From an uncultured Alphaproteobacteria bacterium (GTDB lineage Bacteria > Pseudomonadota > Alphaproteobacteria > Rhodobacterales > Rhodobacteraceae): a stretch of DNA of 64,000 nt. Numbering within the stretch: position 1 is the first letter of the stretch; each line of letters opens with the position of its first letter. The translations under genes were made by a program, and so were the position numbers. Shown piece after piece: positions 53,586 to 62,072 of the stretch. The stretch lies in assembly GCA_902570265.1 (NCBI GenBank), contig CACFXF010000003.1, positions 96,466 to 160,465 of the forward strand. The letters run 5' to 3'. The notes under the pieces are model-generated. The model was not told the DNA's origin. It ran no database searches and saw nothing but the letters and a program-made list of their open reading frames with translations.

Positions 53586-54926
53586 CTAAGCCAATGAGGA
53601 TGAATCATCTTCAGTTGAACCTTTATCATCCTCAGTTTCCACTGCTTCAGCTCCAGTTGTAGTAGCATCATCACTCGATACACCAGCACCACCTTGAACT
53701 TGACCTGCAGACAGTGCTGAATCTAGAGCATCAGCAGAACTACCCATTGATGATGGTTCACCATCTACAGGCGGTGGTTTCAGAGCATCATCTAATGCTC
53801 CCAATCCACCATCGCTAACTTCACTAAAAGCATCTTGTGCTTCTTGGGGCATGTTCTGCATCATCTCAGGACTCATGTTAGACATCGCTTCAGGGGGCAT
53901 ATTTTCTACCATTTCAGGACTCATACCCGCCATTGCTTCTGGAGGCATATTCGCCATCATATCAGCATCCATACCCGCCATCGCTTCCGGGGGCATATTT
54001 GCCATCATATCAGCATCCATACCCGCCATCGCTTCTGGGGGCATATTCGCCATCATATCAGCATCCATACCCTCCATCGCTTCCGGGGGCATATTCGCCA
54101 TCATCTCAGGACTCATGACCGACATCACATCTGGGGGCATATTCGCCATCATATCAGCATCCATACCCGCCATCGCTTCTGGAGGCAGATTCGCCATCAT
54201 ATCAGCATCCATACCCTGCATCGCTTCTGGAGGCATATTCGCCATCATCTCAGGACTAACACCCGCCATCGCTTCCGGGGGCATCATCTCAACCAACTGA
54301 GCACTCATGCCCTCCATCGCTTCTGGTGGAACCATTTGTACCATGTCAGCAGTTATACCCATCATAGCTTCTGGTGGCATCATCCCAACCATATCAGCAG
54401 TTACACCTTGCATCGCCTCTGGTGGCATCATCTCCATCATCGGTTTATCCATACCCTGCATCGCTTCAGGGGGCATCATTTGCATCATCGATGCATCCAT
54501 CCCTCCCATCGCTTCCGGGGGCATCATTTGCATCATCGATGCATCCATCCCTCCCATCGCTTCCGGGGGCATCATTTGCAACATCGGCGCATCCATCCCT
54601 TCCATCGCTTCAGGGGGCATCATTTGCATCATCGGTGCATCCATCCCTCCCATCGCTTCCGGGGGCATCATTTGCATCATCGACGCATCCATCCCTCCCA
54701 TCGCTTCAGGGGGCGTATGTGTCATGTGATCTGCACTAAAACCAACCATGGCATCTGGCGGCATATGTGTCATGTGGCCCGAATTACTCCCTTCCATACT
54801 TGGTGGTGGCATTTCCTTCATATCACCAGCAGTAACACCACTCATGGCTTCTGGTGGTAAACTTTGCATAGTTTCTGGATTCATTGACGCAGGTTCAATT
54901 GGTCCATTTGGTCCGTTAATAGCCAT
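53586..54926 (-). CDS. Methionine-rich 16-residue-repeat protein, candidate type I secretion substrate
   Basis: A 446-residue low-complexity protein. After a 22-residue leader (MAINGPNGPIEPASMNPETM) there are 21 full tandem copies of a 16-residue unit, consensus MPPEAMxGMDADMMAN, in residues 23-358, then a degenerate copy. The last 80 residues are acidic and rich in Ser, Ala and Asp and end DDSSSLA, like many uncleaved C-terminal signals of type I substrates. No N-terminal signal peptide is seen. By hand count the 21 repeats hold about 96 methionines. It lies next to the exporter genes. Metal binding, an oxidant sink or a surface-layer role are possible; none is shown. Confidence 0.8.
   Translation of the reverse strand: MAINGPNGPIEPASMNPETMQSLPPEAMSGVTAGDMKEMPPPSMEGSNSGHMTHMPPDAMVGFSADHMTHTPPEAMGGMDASMMQMMPPEAMGGMDAPMMQMMPPEAMEGMDAPMLQMMPPEAMGGMDASMMQMMPPEAMGGMDASMMQMMPPEAMQGMDKPMMEMMPPEAMQGVTADMVGMMPPEAMMGITADMVQMVPPEAMEGMSAQLVEMMPPEAMAGVSPEMMANMPPEAMQGMDADMMANLPPEAMAGMDADMMANMPPDVMSVMSPEMMANMPPEAMEGMDADMMANMPPEAMAGMDADMMANMPPEAMAGMDADMMANMPPEAMAGMSPEMVENMPPEAMSNMSPEMMQNMPQEAQDAFSEVSDGGLGALDDALKPPPVDGEPSSMGSSADALDSALSAGQVQGGAGVSSDDATTTGAEAVETEDDKGSTEDDSSSLA
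53853..54860 (-). repeat. Tandem 48-bp coding repeats
   Basis: Twenty-one 48-bp units inside the repeat-protein gene. Central units are nearly identical at DNA level, with third-base differences only (tccgggggc versus tctgggggc versus tcagggggc). This points to recent expansion by slippage or unequal exchange under protein-level selection. The repeats leave long open frames on both strands, which are artefacts. Confidence 0.95.
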
Positions 54927-55349
54927 AGTTCACTCTCCATTCTTAAGTATTTATGTCAAAAAAAAATAATACCATACTTTATAATAACTATATTATAAAT
55001 TTACCCAGGGTCAATAAATTCAGAAAAAAAATCTATATTTTATTTGATATAATATTTACATATCTATTTTTTGACTTATGGAATTGAGTTCATACATCAA
55101 AACGGAGTTCAACGAAGTAATAATTAAATGGGTTATCTTTTGAAAGATAACAAACAAATATTTCAATGTGAAAGAAGTTTAGTAGATAACGAAACCTCTT
55201 AAATCACTGTTTTTCTATAGAAAAAAGTAATTAATTCTTTATTAGTGAATGATCAAAATGATACATTTCTTTACAAAGACAAAAATATAAATCTTTTTAA
55301 TAAAATTGTTTGGTAATAAAAAAATAAAACTTTAATAAATGAAAATATA
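54927..55349. other. Intergenic region between repeat-protein and cyclase genes
   Basis: About 420 bp, very A/T-rich. A perfect 8-bp hairpin GTTATCTT / AAGATAAC lies at 55132-55151. No credible gene; a 21-codon frame from 55078 has no support. It should hold the promoter of the repeat-protein gene and the transcript end of the cyclase gene, both on the minus strand. Confidence 0.45.
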
Positions 55350-56237
55350 TTAAGATTTAAACTTATCCCTAACCTTCATAATCTCAAGGAAGATCTGACT
55401 CGAAATCTGATTCGCAACTGTATCGCTTACTAAGTTAATCTGCCGTAAAGCTGCACCGAAACTTTTGGACCATAATGCTTTTCCACCAGGTGCTTTTAAA
55501 ATCACATCAATTGTAAAATTAGGTCCACTTACTGAAACTGTACCAATCAGTTGGTAATCGTTTTCACTTGGGTTCTTTTGAACAGTAGAATCTATCCAAT
55601 CTTTTTGATTGAGGTATTTCTCTAAGTCATGTGTAACATCTTCGCAAAATCCACCTACAACTTCGGACGTACTTACAAAAGGTTTTATTGAAATCAAAGG
55701 TTTTGCATTCTCTCGTGTCATACCTTTTGACCCTATATTTAATCTACCAGTACTCCAAACTTCCACTGGCGTACTTATATTTTTCAGAGTTTGTTTCCCA
55801 CAATTATTAAATGTCTTTGCTTGATTTTCATCCAAACATAAGTAGGTAGATGCTGAAATAGCCACCTCTCCGTTTTCAGCGATGGACTCTAGTCGGGCTG
55901 CTATATTAACAGTATCACCATAAACATCAGGTGGTGGACCTTCTTCATGTTCAACATCACCAAGATGTATTCCAACTCTAAGGCTCATTTTCCCTTGTTG
56001 TTTTGATATAGTCTGCCAAGCCATAGCACAATTAACAGCATTTGAAGCACTTTTGAATTCAATCAACCAACCGTCACCTAAAGATTTAATCATAGTGCCA
56101 CCATACTTAGCCAAAGTAGGGGCAATTGTTTCTTTCTGGAATGCTCTAATGAGATTTAAAGTCCCAATTTCATCACTTGCCATCATTTTTGAATATCCTA
56201 CAACATCTGCAAGAAATATTACACCTAGACTACGCAT
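55350..56237 (-). CDS. Class III adenylate/guanylate cyclase
   Basis: A 295-residue soluble cyclase. The catalytic domain covers residues 1-165: metal-binding Asp in FLADVVGYSKMMA, GGTMIKSLGDGWLIEF with the second Asp, RVGIHLGDVE, and the transition-state Asn and Arg in YGDTVNIAARLES. A C-terminal part (about 185-290) resembles the TolB-like accessory domain often attached to such cyclases (YQLIGTVSVSGPNFTIDVIL). It makes cAMP or cGMP; the nucleotide is not settled. It lies upstream of the repeat-protein and type I secretion genes on the same strand, so its product is the obvious ligand for the CNB domain at 49236-51179. Confidence 0.88.
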   Translation of the reverse strand: MRSLGVIFLADVVGYSKMMASDEIGTLNLIRAFQKETIAPTLAKYGGTMIKSLGDGWLIEFKSASNAVNCAMAWQTISKQQGKMSLRVGIHLGDVEHEEGPPPDVYGDTVNIAARLESIAENGEVAISASTYLCLDENQAKTFNNCGKQTLKNISTPVEVWSTGRLNIGSKGMTRENAKPLISIKPFVSTSEVVGGFCEDVTHDLEKYLNQKDWIDSTVQKNPSENDYQLIGTVSVSGPNFTIDVILKAPGGKALWSKSFGAALRQINLVSDTVANQISSQIFLEIMKVRDKFKS

Positions 56238-56778
56238 ATTTTAACTCCAATTATTTCACAGTAGATTAAAAATCTTTATTACAGTTTGCATTTAGGAAAA
56301 AATGTAATTTAATTTATTGTATGAACATTAAAAGAAGCCGTCAATGAATAATACTTCTATTATAAAATGACATATAGAAAGCTATTTTGCTATGGCTGAA
56401 AATTCTTGTTTTAAAATAATAAATTACATCATAATTGCTATGTTCTAGTGGCCTAATCTTCTGCTTATAGCTAATGAATAAATCTCTGATCAATTAAGTT
56501 GCATGCGTGGGTGTGCCTTAGATAGTGCAATTCTCTATGTTCTAACTCAGCTTCTTCTATTTTTTATGAGTCTTCTTTATTAAACATTTTGGTGTTTGTA
56601 TGTTTTTTTTTTGGCTCGTCTCGTTTACGTTATCACTTATGGTTTGAATATTATCGGCGTAAGGTCTGTAAGTTGGATTGCAAGTTTGTTAAGCATCCTA
56701 TATATGTATTGGTTCGCAATGTCGATCAGCTAACTTTTTAGAAACAGAAAATAATCTTATTTTATAATAGAGGGCTTT
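56238..56778. other. Intergenic region with gene relic
   Basis: A 540-bp gap between divergent genes. Apart from a MAPEG-like remnant (separate entry) it holds no intact gene. It must contain promoters for the cyclase (minus) and the carboxypeptidase (plus). AGAGGG lies eight bases before the carboxypeptidase ATG. Confidence 0.5.
56611..56733 (+). pseudogene. Remnant of a MAPEG-family membrane protein (C-terminal part)
   Basis: In one plus-strand frame the 40 residues before TAA at 56731-56733 read LARLVYVITYGLNIIGVRSV and then SWIASLLSILYMYWFAM. This resembles the last helix pair of MAPEG proteins, where R-[LI]-V-Y-V is the conserved core. Upstream the frame is broken by stops and no start is found, so it is a decayed copy. 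Confidence 0.4.
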
Positions 56779-58251
56779 ATGGACGCTATAGATCAGCTGA
56801 TCAGTTTTAATAGAACGACTGGTTTACTTCAATCCGTAGCTGGTAGAAATGCCTGGGATCAGGAGACAATGATGCCATCTAAGAGTGGCAATTCTCGAGC
56901 AATGGAGATGGGTGCACTTGAGGAAGTTATTCACGATAGAAAGAAAAATTCAAAAATCAGAAAGTTATTGGAAGAAGCCGAACCTAAAACAACTTTTCAA
57001 AAAAGAGCATACACACTAATAAAAAGAGACTTTGACAGAGCGGTAGCTATACCGAGCGAACTCGCGTCTGATTTGGCTGCAACTACATCCTTAGCTCAAA
57101 TGGCCTGGCAAAAGGCTAGACAAAATAATGATTTTTCTGAGTTTTCACCTCACTTAAAGAAGGTAATTGATTTAAAGAGAGAAGAGGCATCCCTTTTATC
57201 TCCAAATGGAGATTTATACGATGGGTTAATAAATGATTACGAATTTGGAATGACAAAAAAAGAGACTACTAGTATTTTTGAAAAAATGAAGCCAAGACTT
57301 ATAGATTTGCGGCAGAGAATAAGTGAAACAAAGCTTTCTAAACCCGTATTAGAAGGCGACTTTACTACGGAAAAGCAATTAAAACTCGCCCATGAAATAG
57401 CGAAGACATTTTTCTATGATTTTGATAGAGGAAGGATTGATACTGTATCGCATCCTTTTTGTTCAGGTCGAGGAGATGATGTGCGAATTACTACCCGAGT
57501 AGATAGTAAGGACCCATTTAACTGTTTATACAGTACTATTCACGAAGTGGGGCACGCATGCTATGAGCAAAACGTATCTTCAGACTTTTTACACTCACCT
57601 CTCGGCTCTGGCGTATCTCTAGGTATTCACGAGAGCCAGTCTAGGATATTTGAGAACCAAATAGGAAGATCTAGGCAATTCACAAAGTGGCTGTTCAAAA
57701 AAATGAAAAGCTATTTTGGAGAATTTGGTATTAGAGATGAGGAAGAATTCTACCGTTTGGTTAATAAGGTTGAAACCGGTTTTATTAGAACCGAAGCAGA
57801 CGAAGTTCACTACAATCTACATATTATGCTTCGCTTTGAGCTCGAAGTGGAGGTGATTGGAAAAAATTTGGAAGTTCCTGATTTGCCCGAAGCCTGGAAT
57901 GCAAAATTCAAGGATTATTTTGGTCGTGATGTAGAAAAATTCTCTGATGGCATTCTCCAGGACGTTCATTGGTCAATCGGCGCATTTGGATATTTTCCAA
58001 CCTACACTTTAGGTAACTTAAATGCCGGTTGTTTATTTGAAAAGATGCGAAAAGATATCCCTAGTCTTGCAGACAGATTTGAGAAAGGTGACGTGTCATT
58101 AGCAACCACTTGGTTAACAGAGAACATACATCAGCATGGAAGCCTATACGAACCTGCTGACTTAATCAAAAAAGCTACAGGAAAGGACTTTACTCCTGAG
58201 CCATTTTTAAATTATTTAGACGAAAAATTTTCTGATATATACGAGATCTAA
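56779..58251 (+). CDS. M32-family metallocarboxypeptidase (carboxypeptidase Taq)
   Basis: Cytoplasmic zinc carboxypeptidase, 490 residues as expected. The zinc motif HEVGHACYEQ (HEXXH) is near residue 257, and the downstream Glu ligand is in GIHESQSRIFENQIGRS. DVRITTRVDSKDPFNCLYSTIHE, TEADEVHYNLHIMLRFELE and DVHWSIGAFGYFPTYTLGNL are M32 hallmarks. AGAGGG precedes the ATG. The stop codon overlaps that of a truncated yajQ relic on the other strand. It probably removes C-terminal residues from peptides, complementing peptidase T. Confidence 0.93.
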   Translation: MDAIDQLISFNRTTGLLQSVAGRNAWDQETMMPSKSGNSRAMEMGALEEVIHDRKKNSKIRKLLEEAEPKTTFQKRAYTLIKRDFDRAVAIPSELASDLAATTSLAQMAWQKARQNNDFSEFSPHLKKVIDLKREEASLLSPNGDLYDGLINDYEFGMTKKETTSIFEKMKPRLIDLRQRISETKLSKPVLEGDFTTEKQLKLAHEIAKTFFYDFDRGRIDTVSHPFCSGRGDDVRITTRVDSKDPFNCLYSTIHEVGHACYEQNVSSDFLHSPLGSGVSLGIHESQSRIFENQIGRSRQFTKWLFKKMKSYFGEFGIRDEEEFYRLVNKVETGFIRTEADEVHYNLHIMLRFELEVEVIGKNLEVPDLPEAWNAKFKDYFGRDVEKFSDGILQDVHWSIGAFGYFPTYTLGNLNAGCLFEKMRKDIPSLADRFEKGDVSLATTWLTENIHQHGSLYEPADLIKKATGKDFTPEPFLNYLDEKFSDIYEI

Positions 58252-58436
58252 TCTCTAAAATTTATAAATTGTAGAGGAAGAGGTAAATCTAGCTTTTTTG
58301 CTAACGAAATAACTTCCTGAAGACTATCTTTCTTTTGCCCTGAAACCCTAAGCTCATTACCTTGTATTTTTACCTGTACTTTTAACTTACTCTGCTTGAC
58401 AGAAGAAATAATTTTCTTTGATGTGTCTTGTTCAAT
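58248..58436 (-). pseudogene. yajQ: Truncated yajQ (C-terminal 62 codons)
   Basis: The minus strand reads IEQDTSKKIISSVKQSKLKV, QVKIQGNELRVSGQKKDSLQ and LQFINFRD before TAG at 58250-58248. This is the C-terminal end of YajQ/DUF520 nucleotide-binding proteins, including the ending QFxNFRD. The N-terminal two thirds are absent, and at about 58437 the sequence turns into an unrelated plus-strand fragment. It is a deletion remnant. Confidence 0.7.
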
Positions 58437-58437
58437 T

Positions 58438-58548
58438 GAAGATGGTAAACCTATAACACGTGCAGTAGTTGTTCAATCTGGTGCAAAGCTTGGTGAAAGA
58501 GAAGAAGAAATCTATCTTTGGATCAAAGAAAATAATGTATTATCTTGA
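58438..58548 (+). pseudogene. C-terminal fragment of an unidentified gene
   Basis: The plus strand reads EDGKPITRAVVVQSGAKLGE and then REEEIYLWIKENNVLS, ended by TGA at 58546-58548. The codon pattern looks like real coding sequence, but there is no start and the upstream part is replaced by the yajQ relic. I do not recognise the family. Together the two fragments mark a recombination or deletion scar. Confidence 0.35.
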
Positions 58549-58627
58549 CATATTAAGAGAGATTCTAACAAAATTAAGATTACTATTTTTTAATATACTT
58601 CATCAATAAATTTAAATTGGAAAATTT

Positions 58628-59326
58628 ATGACCATCAAATTACCCAAACTTGATCTTATTTATTTTAAAATGAGAGCATTCACTGAAGCAATCCAGATGC
58701 AGTTATGCTATGGAAAAATTCCCTATAACTATCACTTTCCTTGGGACTATTTTGACAAACCATGGCATGAAGTAAAAAAGGAAGAAGGTTTTGGTCAACT
58801 TCCACTACTGGTTATAAATGATGAGAAAAGAGTATGGCAAAGTGGATCAATAATGCGCTATACGGCGACACTAGCCAAAACCCTTCCTGAAAACTTAGAA
58901 GAAAGAGGTATTGTAGATGCCATTTTTGAGTCTAGCCAAGAATTGTTCCAACCACTTAACGCAACTATTAATTTTAGAGTGGGAGAGGATTATGAAGTTT
59001 TTAAGAAATCAATATTAGATGATTTTAGACCTAGATTATTTTACTTCAACAAATTTTTGGAAAATGATCAATCTGGTCCTTTTTTTTTAGGAAAATCGCC
59101 ATATTATTGTGACTTTGGAACATATCATCAGTTTTCACTAATTAGAGTTTTGGATAATACAATTTTTGATGACTTCTCGTCGGTAAAACTGTTCATGACT
59201 GCGGTTGAGAATTTAAAAGCGATATCAGAGTATATTTCCTCTAGACCAGAATTAATAGGTGTTGGTAGAGAACCAAAGCTTTTAATAGGTGGAAAAGCAG
59301 TTTCTACTGGAATAAAGCCGGATTAA
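58628..59326 (+). CDS. Glutathione S-transferase-family protein
   Basis: A 232-residue GST-like protein. The thioredoxin-like N-terminal domain contains LIYFKMRAFTEAIQMQLCYG, the cis-proline segment GFGQLPLLVI and the gamma-glutamyl-binding QSGSIMRYTA. A helical C-terminal domain follows with FFLGKSPYYCDFGTYHQFSL. It resembles sigma/mu-type GSTs in layout. Substrate unknown; detoxification by glutathione conjugation is the default. It stands alone on the plus strand. Confidence 0.85.
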   Translation: MTIKLPKLDLIYFKMRAFTEAIQMQLCYGKIPYNYHFPWDYFDKPWHEVKKEEGFGQLPLLVINDEKRVWQSGSIMRYTATLAKTLPENLEERGIVDAIFESSQELFQPLNATINFRVGEDYEVFKKSILDDFRPRLFYFNKFLENDQSGPFFLGKSPYYCDFGTYHQFSLIRVLDNTIFDDFSSVKLFMTAVENLKAISEYISSRPELIGVGREPKLLIGGKAVSTGIKPD

Positions 59327-59420
59327 AATTTACAGTAGACTTGAATAAGATGATTCAATGATAAAAATTAAAGAGACTGATAATTTAAATCATCAGAACT
59401 TCTGAAGTACTTTATTTAAA

Positions 59421-59495
59421 TGGCTGGGGTGGCTGGATTCGAACCAGCGGTACACGATACCAAAAACCGTTGCCTTACCACTTGGCTACACCCCA
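59421..59495 (-). tRNA. tRNA-Gln (anticodon TTG)
   Basis: A 75-nt tRNA including the encoded CCA. Acceptor TGGGGTG pairs with CACCCCA; the anticodon stem ACGGT/ATCGT encloses TTTTGGT with anticodon TTG; the T arm is GCTGG TTCGAAT CCAGC. It is followed in the window by repeats and TPR-methyltransferase genes, consistent with tRNA genes serving as landmarks for variable regions. Confidence 0.95.
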
Positions 59496-59550
59496 TCCGT
59501 ACCTTTTTTTATTAGCTTTCATTTTCCTGTGCAAGTGGAAAAGTGTGTTT

Positions 59551-59693
59551 AGTTGCCCAAAAGTTGCCCAAACTCTGTAATTTTTCTATAAAGATGTCAC
59601 ACATGTCATGCATGTCACCCACCCCTAAGACATCTCCTTTAGGGCACTCCAAAAACCATAGCCTATTGCAAGTGCTACTGCTCACACATTTTG
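59551..59693 (+). repeat. Long imperfect direct repeat, left copy
   Basis: Shares with 61690-61826 the opening AGTTgCCCAAAAG, ATGTCACACAT, TCACCCACCCCTAAGACAT, the segment ending CCAAAAACCA.AGCCTATT, GCAAGTG.TACTGCTCACAC and ATTTTG, in the same order. It sits just before the TPR-methyltransferase gene; the right copy lies just after it. Confidence 0.8.
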
Positions 59694-59753
59694 TTTGAAA
59701 TGGTAAGAAATTCGGATCTTTTCATCGTATTAGATTTAAGTCACTATACAAAA

Positions 59754-61634
59754 ATGGAAATCAAAATAAAAGATGCTTTACAAAAAGCTATTAATTTACA
59801 TAAGTTAGGTAAAATTCATGAGGCTGATTGCATTTACACAGCTATTTTGAAAGCCCAACCAAATCATTCAGATGCCAATCATAATATGGGTGTACTTGGT
59901 GTCAGTATTGGTAAAGTTAAAGAAGCCCTCCCTTTTTTTCAGAAAGCACTACAATCTAATCCCAAGATTGATCAGTATTGGTTGAGCTATATTAATTCTT
60001 TAATTAAGCTAGAGATGATAAGTGAAGCAGAAAAATTAGTTATAAAAGCTAAGGAAAGCGGAGATAATACTCTCATAAAAAAGCTAGTAAAAATTTTAGA
60101 TGGAGCTCTGAATAATCAAATTTCTAAGAATAAGGTATCTCAAGAAGATATTACTTATGAAATTAATAATATAATGGATTTATTTAATACAGGACATAAA
60201 AAAGAAGCCTTAAATATTAATTTAGATTTATTAAAAAAATTCCCTAATTCAGCACCTTTATATAACTCAATAGGAGTGATTTATGCAGGGCAAAACCAAT
60301 TGGATTATGCTTTGAATAGTTATAAAAAAGCATTAAATATTAACCCTGAATTTGCCCCCGCTTATACTAACCTTGGTAATCTTTTATGTTTAAGCGGAGA
60401 TTTGGATGGAGGTATTGAACAATTCAAAAAAGCTCTAAAAATTCTACCAAGCTCAGAAGTCATTTATTTTAATTTAGCAAACGTACAATTTCAAAATAAT
60501 GACTTAGACAGTTCGATTAAGAATTATTTAAAAGCAATCAAGCTCAAACCTAGATTTGCTGAAGCATATCTAAATTTAGCAAATGTTTTTAATAAAATTG
60601 GAGAATTTGATAAAGCTATAGAAAACTTTCAAAATACTATTAATTCCAATCCTAATTATGTACAAGCTTATATTAATTTAGCTTATATTTTAATGCAAAA
60701 ACAAGAATTGGATGAATCACTTAAATATTTAAAAAAAGCCGTTGAAATTGAACCTAATTCAGCTGAAGCTAATAATGGTTTAGGGAATTATTTTAAGAAT
60801 GTTAAAAAAACAAAAATTGCCATAGAATACTTTAAAAAAGTCCTTGATATTAATCCTAACCATGAACAAGCAAACATGAATATGGGCAATATTCAGAGAG
60901 ACCTTGGAGATACAGATAAAGCTCTTTTTTATTATAATAAATCTTTAAAGATAAATCCTGATAATTCTATATCATTACATATGGTAAATGCTTTAACTGG
61001 CCAAAAAATACCTGATGCACCACCTAGAGATTATGTTGAAAAATTATTTGACCAAAGTGCAAAATCTTTTGAGGAATTACTTGTAAACAAACTTGAATAT
61101 AAAGTCCCAAAAATTGTCTATGAAATGATCATAAATCAAAATAAACAAAATTTGTCTCTTGGATCTGTTTTAGATATGGGTTGTGGTACTGGATTAATGG
61201 GGTTAGAGCTTAAAAAAAAATGTAACTTTATGATGGGGATTGATTTATCAAAGTTAATGATTGAACAAGCTAAAGAAAAAAAAGTTTATGACAAGCTTAG
61301 ATATATAGATATAGTTGAATATCTATCTACTGAAAACCTTGATTTTGACCTATTTATTGCTACTGACGTTTTTATATATATAGGAGAGCTATCACAAGTT
61401 TTTAATCTAATAAAATTGAGGAATAAAAGAAAAGGTCAATTAGCTTTTTCTGTTGAAGAATGTGATACAAAAAGGTTTTTTCTTGAAAAATCTGGTAGAT
61501 ATTCTCATTCTAAGAACTATATAAAAGAACTTTGTAGTAAATTTGATTACGAAATTTTAAATTATAAGAAAATCAAGCTGCGAAGAGAAAGAGACAAATA
61601 CTTAACTGGGGCTTTATATGTATTAGGTTTTTAG
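59754..61634 (+). CDS. TPR protein with C-terminal SAM methyltransferase domain
   Basis: A 626-residue protein. About ten tetratricopeptide repeats occupy residues 5-420 (for example FAPAYTNLGNLLCLSGDLDG and FAEAYLNLANVFNKIGEFDK). A class I methyltransferase follows with motif I SVLDMGCGTGLMGLELKK and the post-I acidic residue in GIDLSKLMIEQAKEK, then DFDLFIATDVFIYIGEL. This TPR-methyltransferase type is common in marine bacteria; targets are unknown, perhaps surface polymers or proteins. The start at 59754 is preferred because TPR sequence begins directly after it; a TTG at 59691 overlaps the flanking repeat. Direct repeats bracket the gene. Confidence 0.82.
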   Translation: MEIKIKDALQKAINLHKLGKIHEADCIYTAILKAQPNHSDANHNMGVLGVSIGKVKEALPFFQKALQSNPKIDQYWLSYINSLIKLEMISEAEKLVIKAKESGDNTLIKKLVKILDGALNNQISKNKVSQEDITYEINNIMDLFNTGHKKEALNINLDLLKKFPNSAPLYNSIGVIYAGQNQLDYALNSYKKALNINPEFAPAYTNLGNLLCLSGDLDGGIEQFKKALKILPSSEVIYFNLANVQFQNNDLDSSIKNYLKAIKLKPRFAEAYLNLANVFNKIGEFDKAIENFQNTINSNPNYVQAYINLAYILMQKQELDESLKYLKKAVEIEPNSAEANNGLGNYFKNVKKTKIAIEYFKKVLDINPNHEQANMNMGNIQRDLGDTDKALFYYNKSLKINPDNSISLHMVNALTGQKIPDAPPRDYVEKLFDQSAKSFEELLVNKLEYKVPKIVYEMIINQNKQNLSLGSVLDMGCGTGLMGLELKKKCNFMMGIDLSKLMIEQAKEKKVYDKLRYIDIVEYLSTENLDFDLFIATDVFIYIGELSQVFNLIKLRNKRKGQLAFSVEECDTKRFFLEKSGRYSHSKNYIKELCSKFDYEILNYKKIKLRRERDKYLTGALYVLGF

Positions 61635-61689
61635 TATTTGCATATCTAATACTATTGTAATTGCATTAATAAATTAAGTATTTGCTCAT

Positions 61690-61826
61690 AGTTACCCAAA
61701 AGATTTTTAAATTGAGTTATTCTTTTTATAAAAATGTCACACATATCACCCACCCCTAAGACATATCCTTGGGCACCCCAAAAACCAAAGCCTATTATTA
61801 GCAAGTGTTACTGCTCACACATTTTG
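61690..61826 (+). repeat. Long imperfect direct repeat, right copy
   Basis: Matches 59551-59693 in the same orientation, including ATGTCACACAT, CACCCACCCCTAAGACAT, CCCAAAAACCAAAGCCTATT and CTGCTCACACATTTTG. It lacks about 11 bases (the TCATGCATG segment) present in the left copy. The two copies bracket 59754-61634. Confidence 0.8.
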
Positions 61827-61877
61827 GTTTGGTAAGGTAAACATCTCTAATCTTCACAAATAAGATATTTCATGTAA

Positions 61878-62072
61878 TATTATTCTGATGAAAATGGGGT
61901 TTTAGGTTTACCTTCTTCAATAATTCTTTCAAAAGATGGATATGATATAGGACGTTTAATTGGACCAATTGATTGGTCAAAAAACAATTTAATAGCTTCA
62001 AAGCTTATCAAAACTGAAGTTTCTAATAAAATAGTTGATGCTTTTGAATTGTATTTTAAGGTTAAGATGTAG
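61878..62072 (+). pseudogene. Remnant of a TlpA/thioredoxin-like gene (C-terminal part)
   Basis: From 61887 the plus strand reads DENGVLGLPSSIILSKDGYD and IGRLIGPIDWSKNNLIASKL and ends at TAG 62070-62072. The GLPSS...DGxxIGRLxGPxxW pattern is the cis-proline end of TlpA-like thiol-disulfide proteins. The N-terminal half with the CxxC site is missing. It lies directly after the right-hand direct repeat and overlaps the end of the minus-strand TPR gene by 11 bp. Confidence 0.6.

Noticed and set aside
53835..54860. Long plus-strand open frames opposite the repeat protein (up to 341 codons)
   Set aside because: They arise because a 48-bp repeat with no stop in several frames stays open throughout; the minus frame has a sensible start, tail and neighbours, the others do not.
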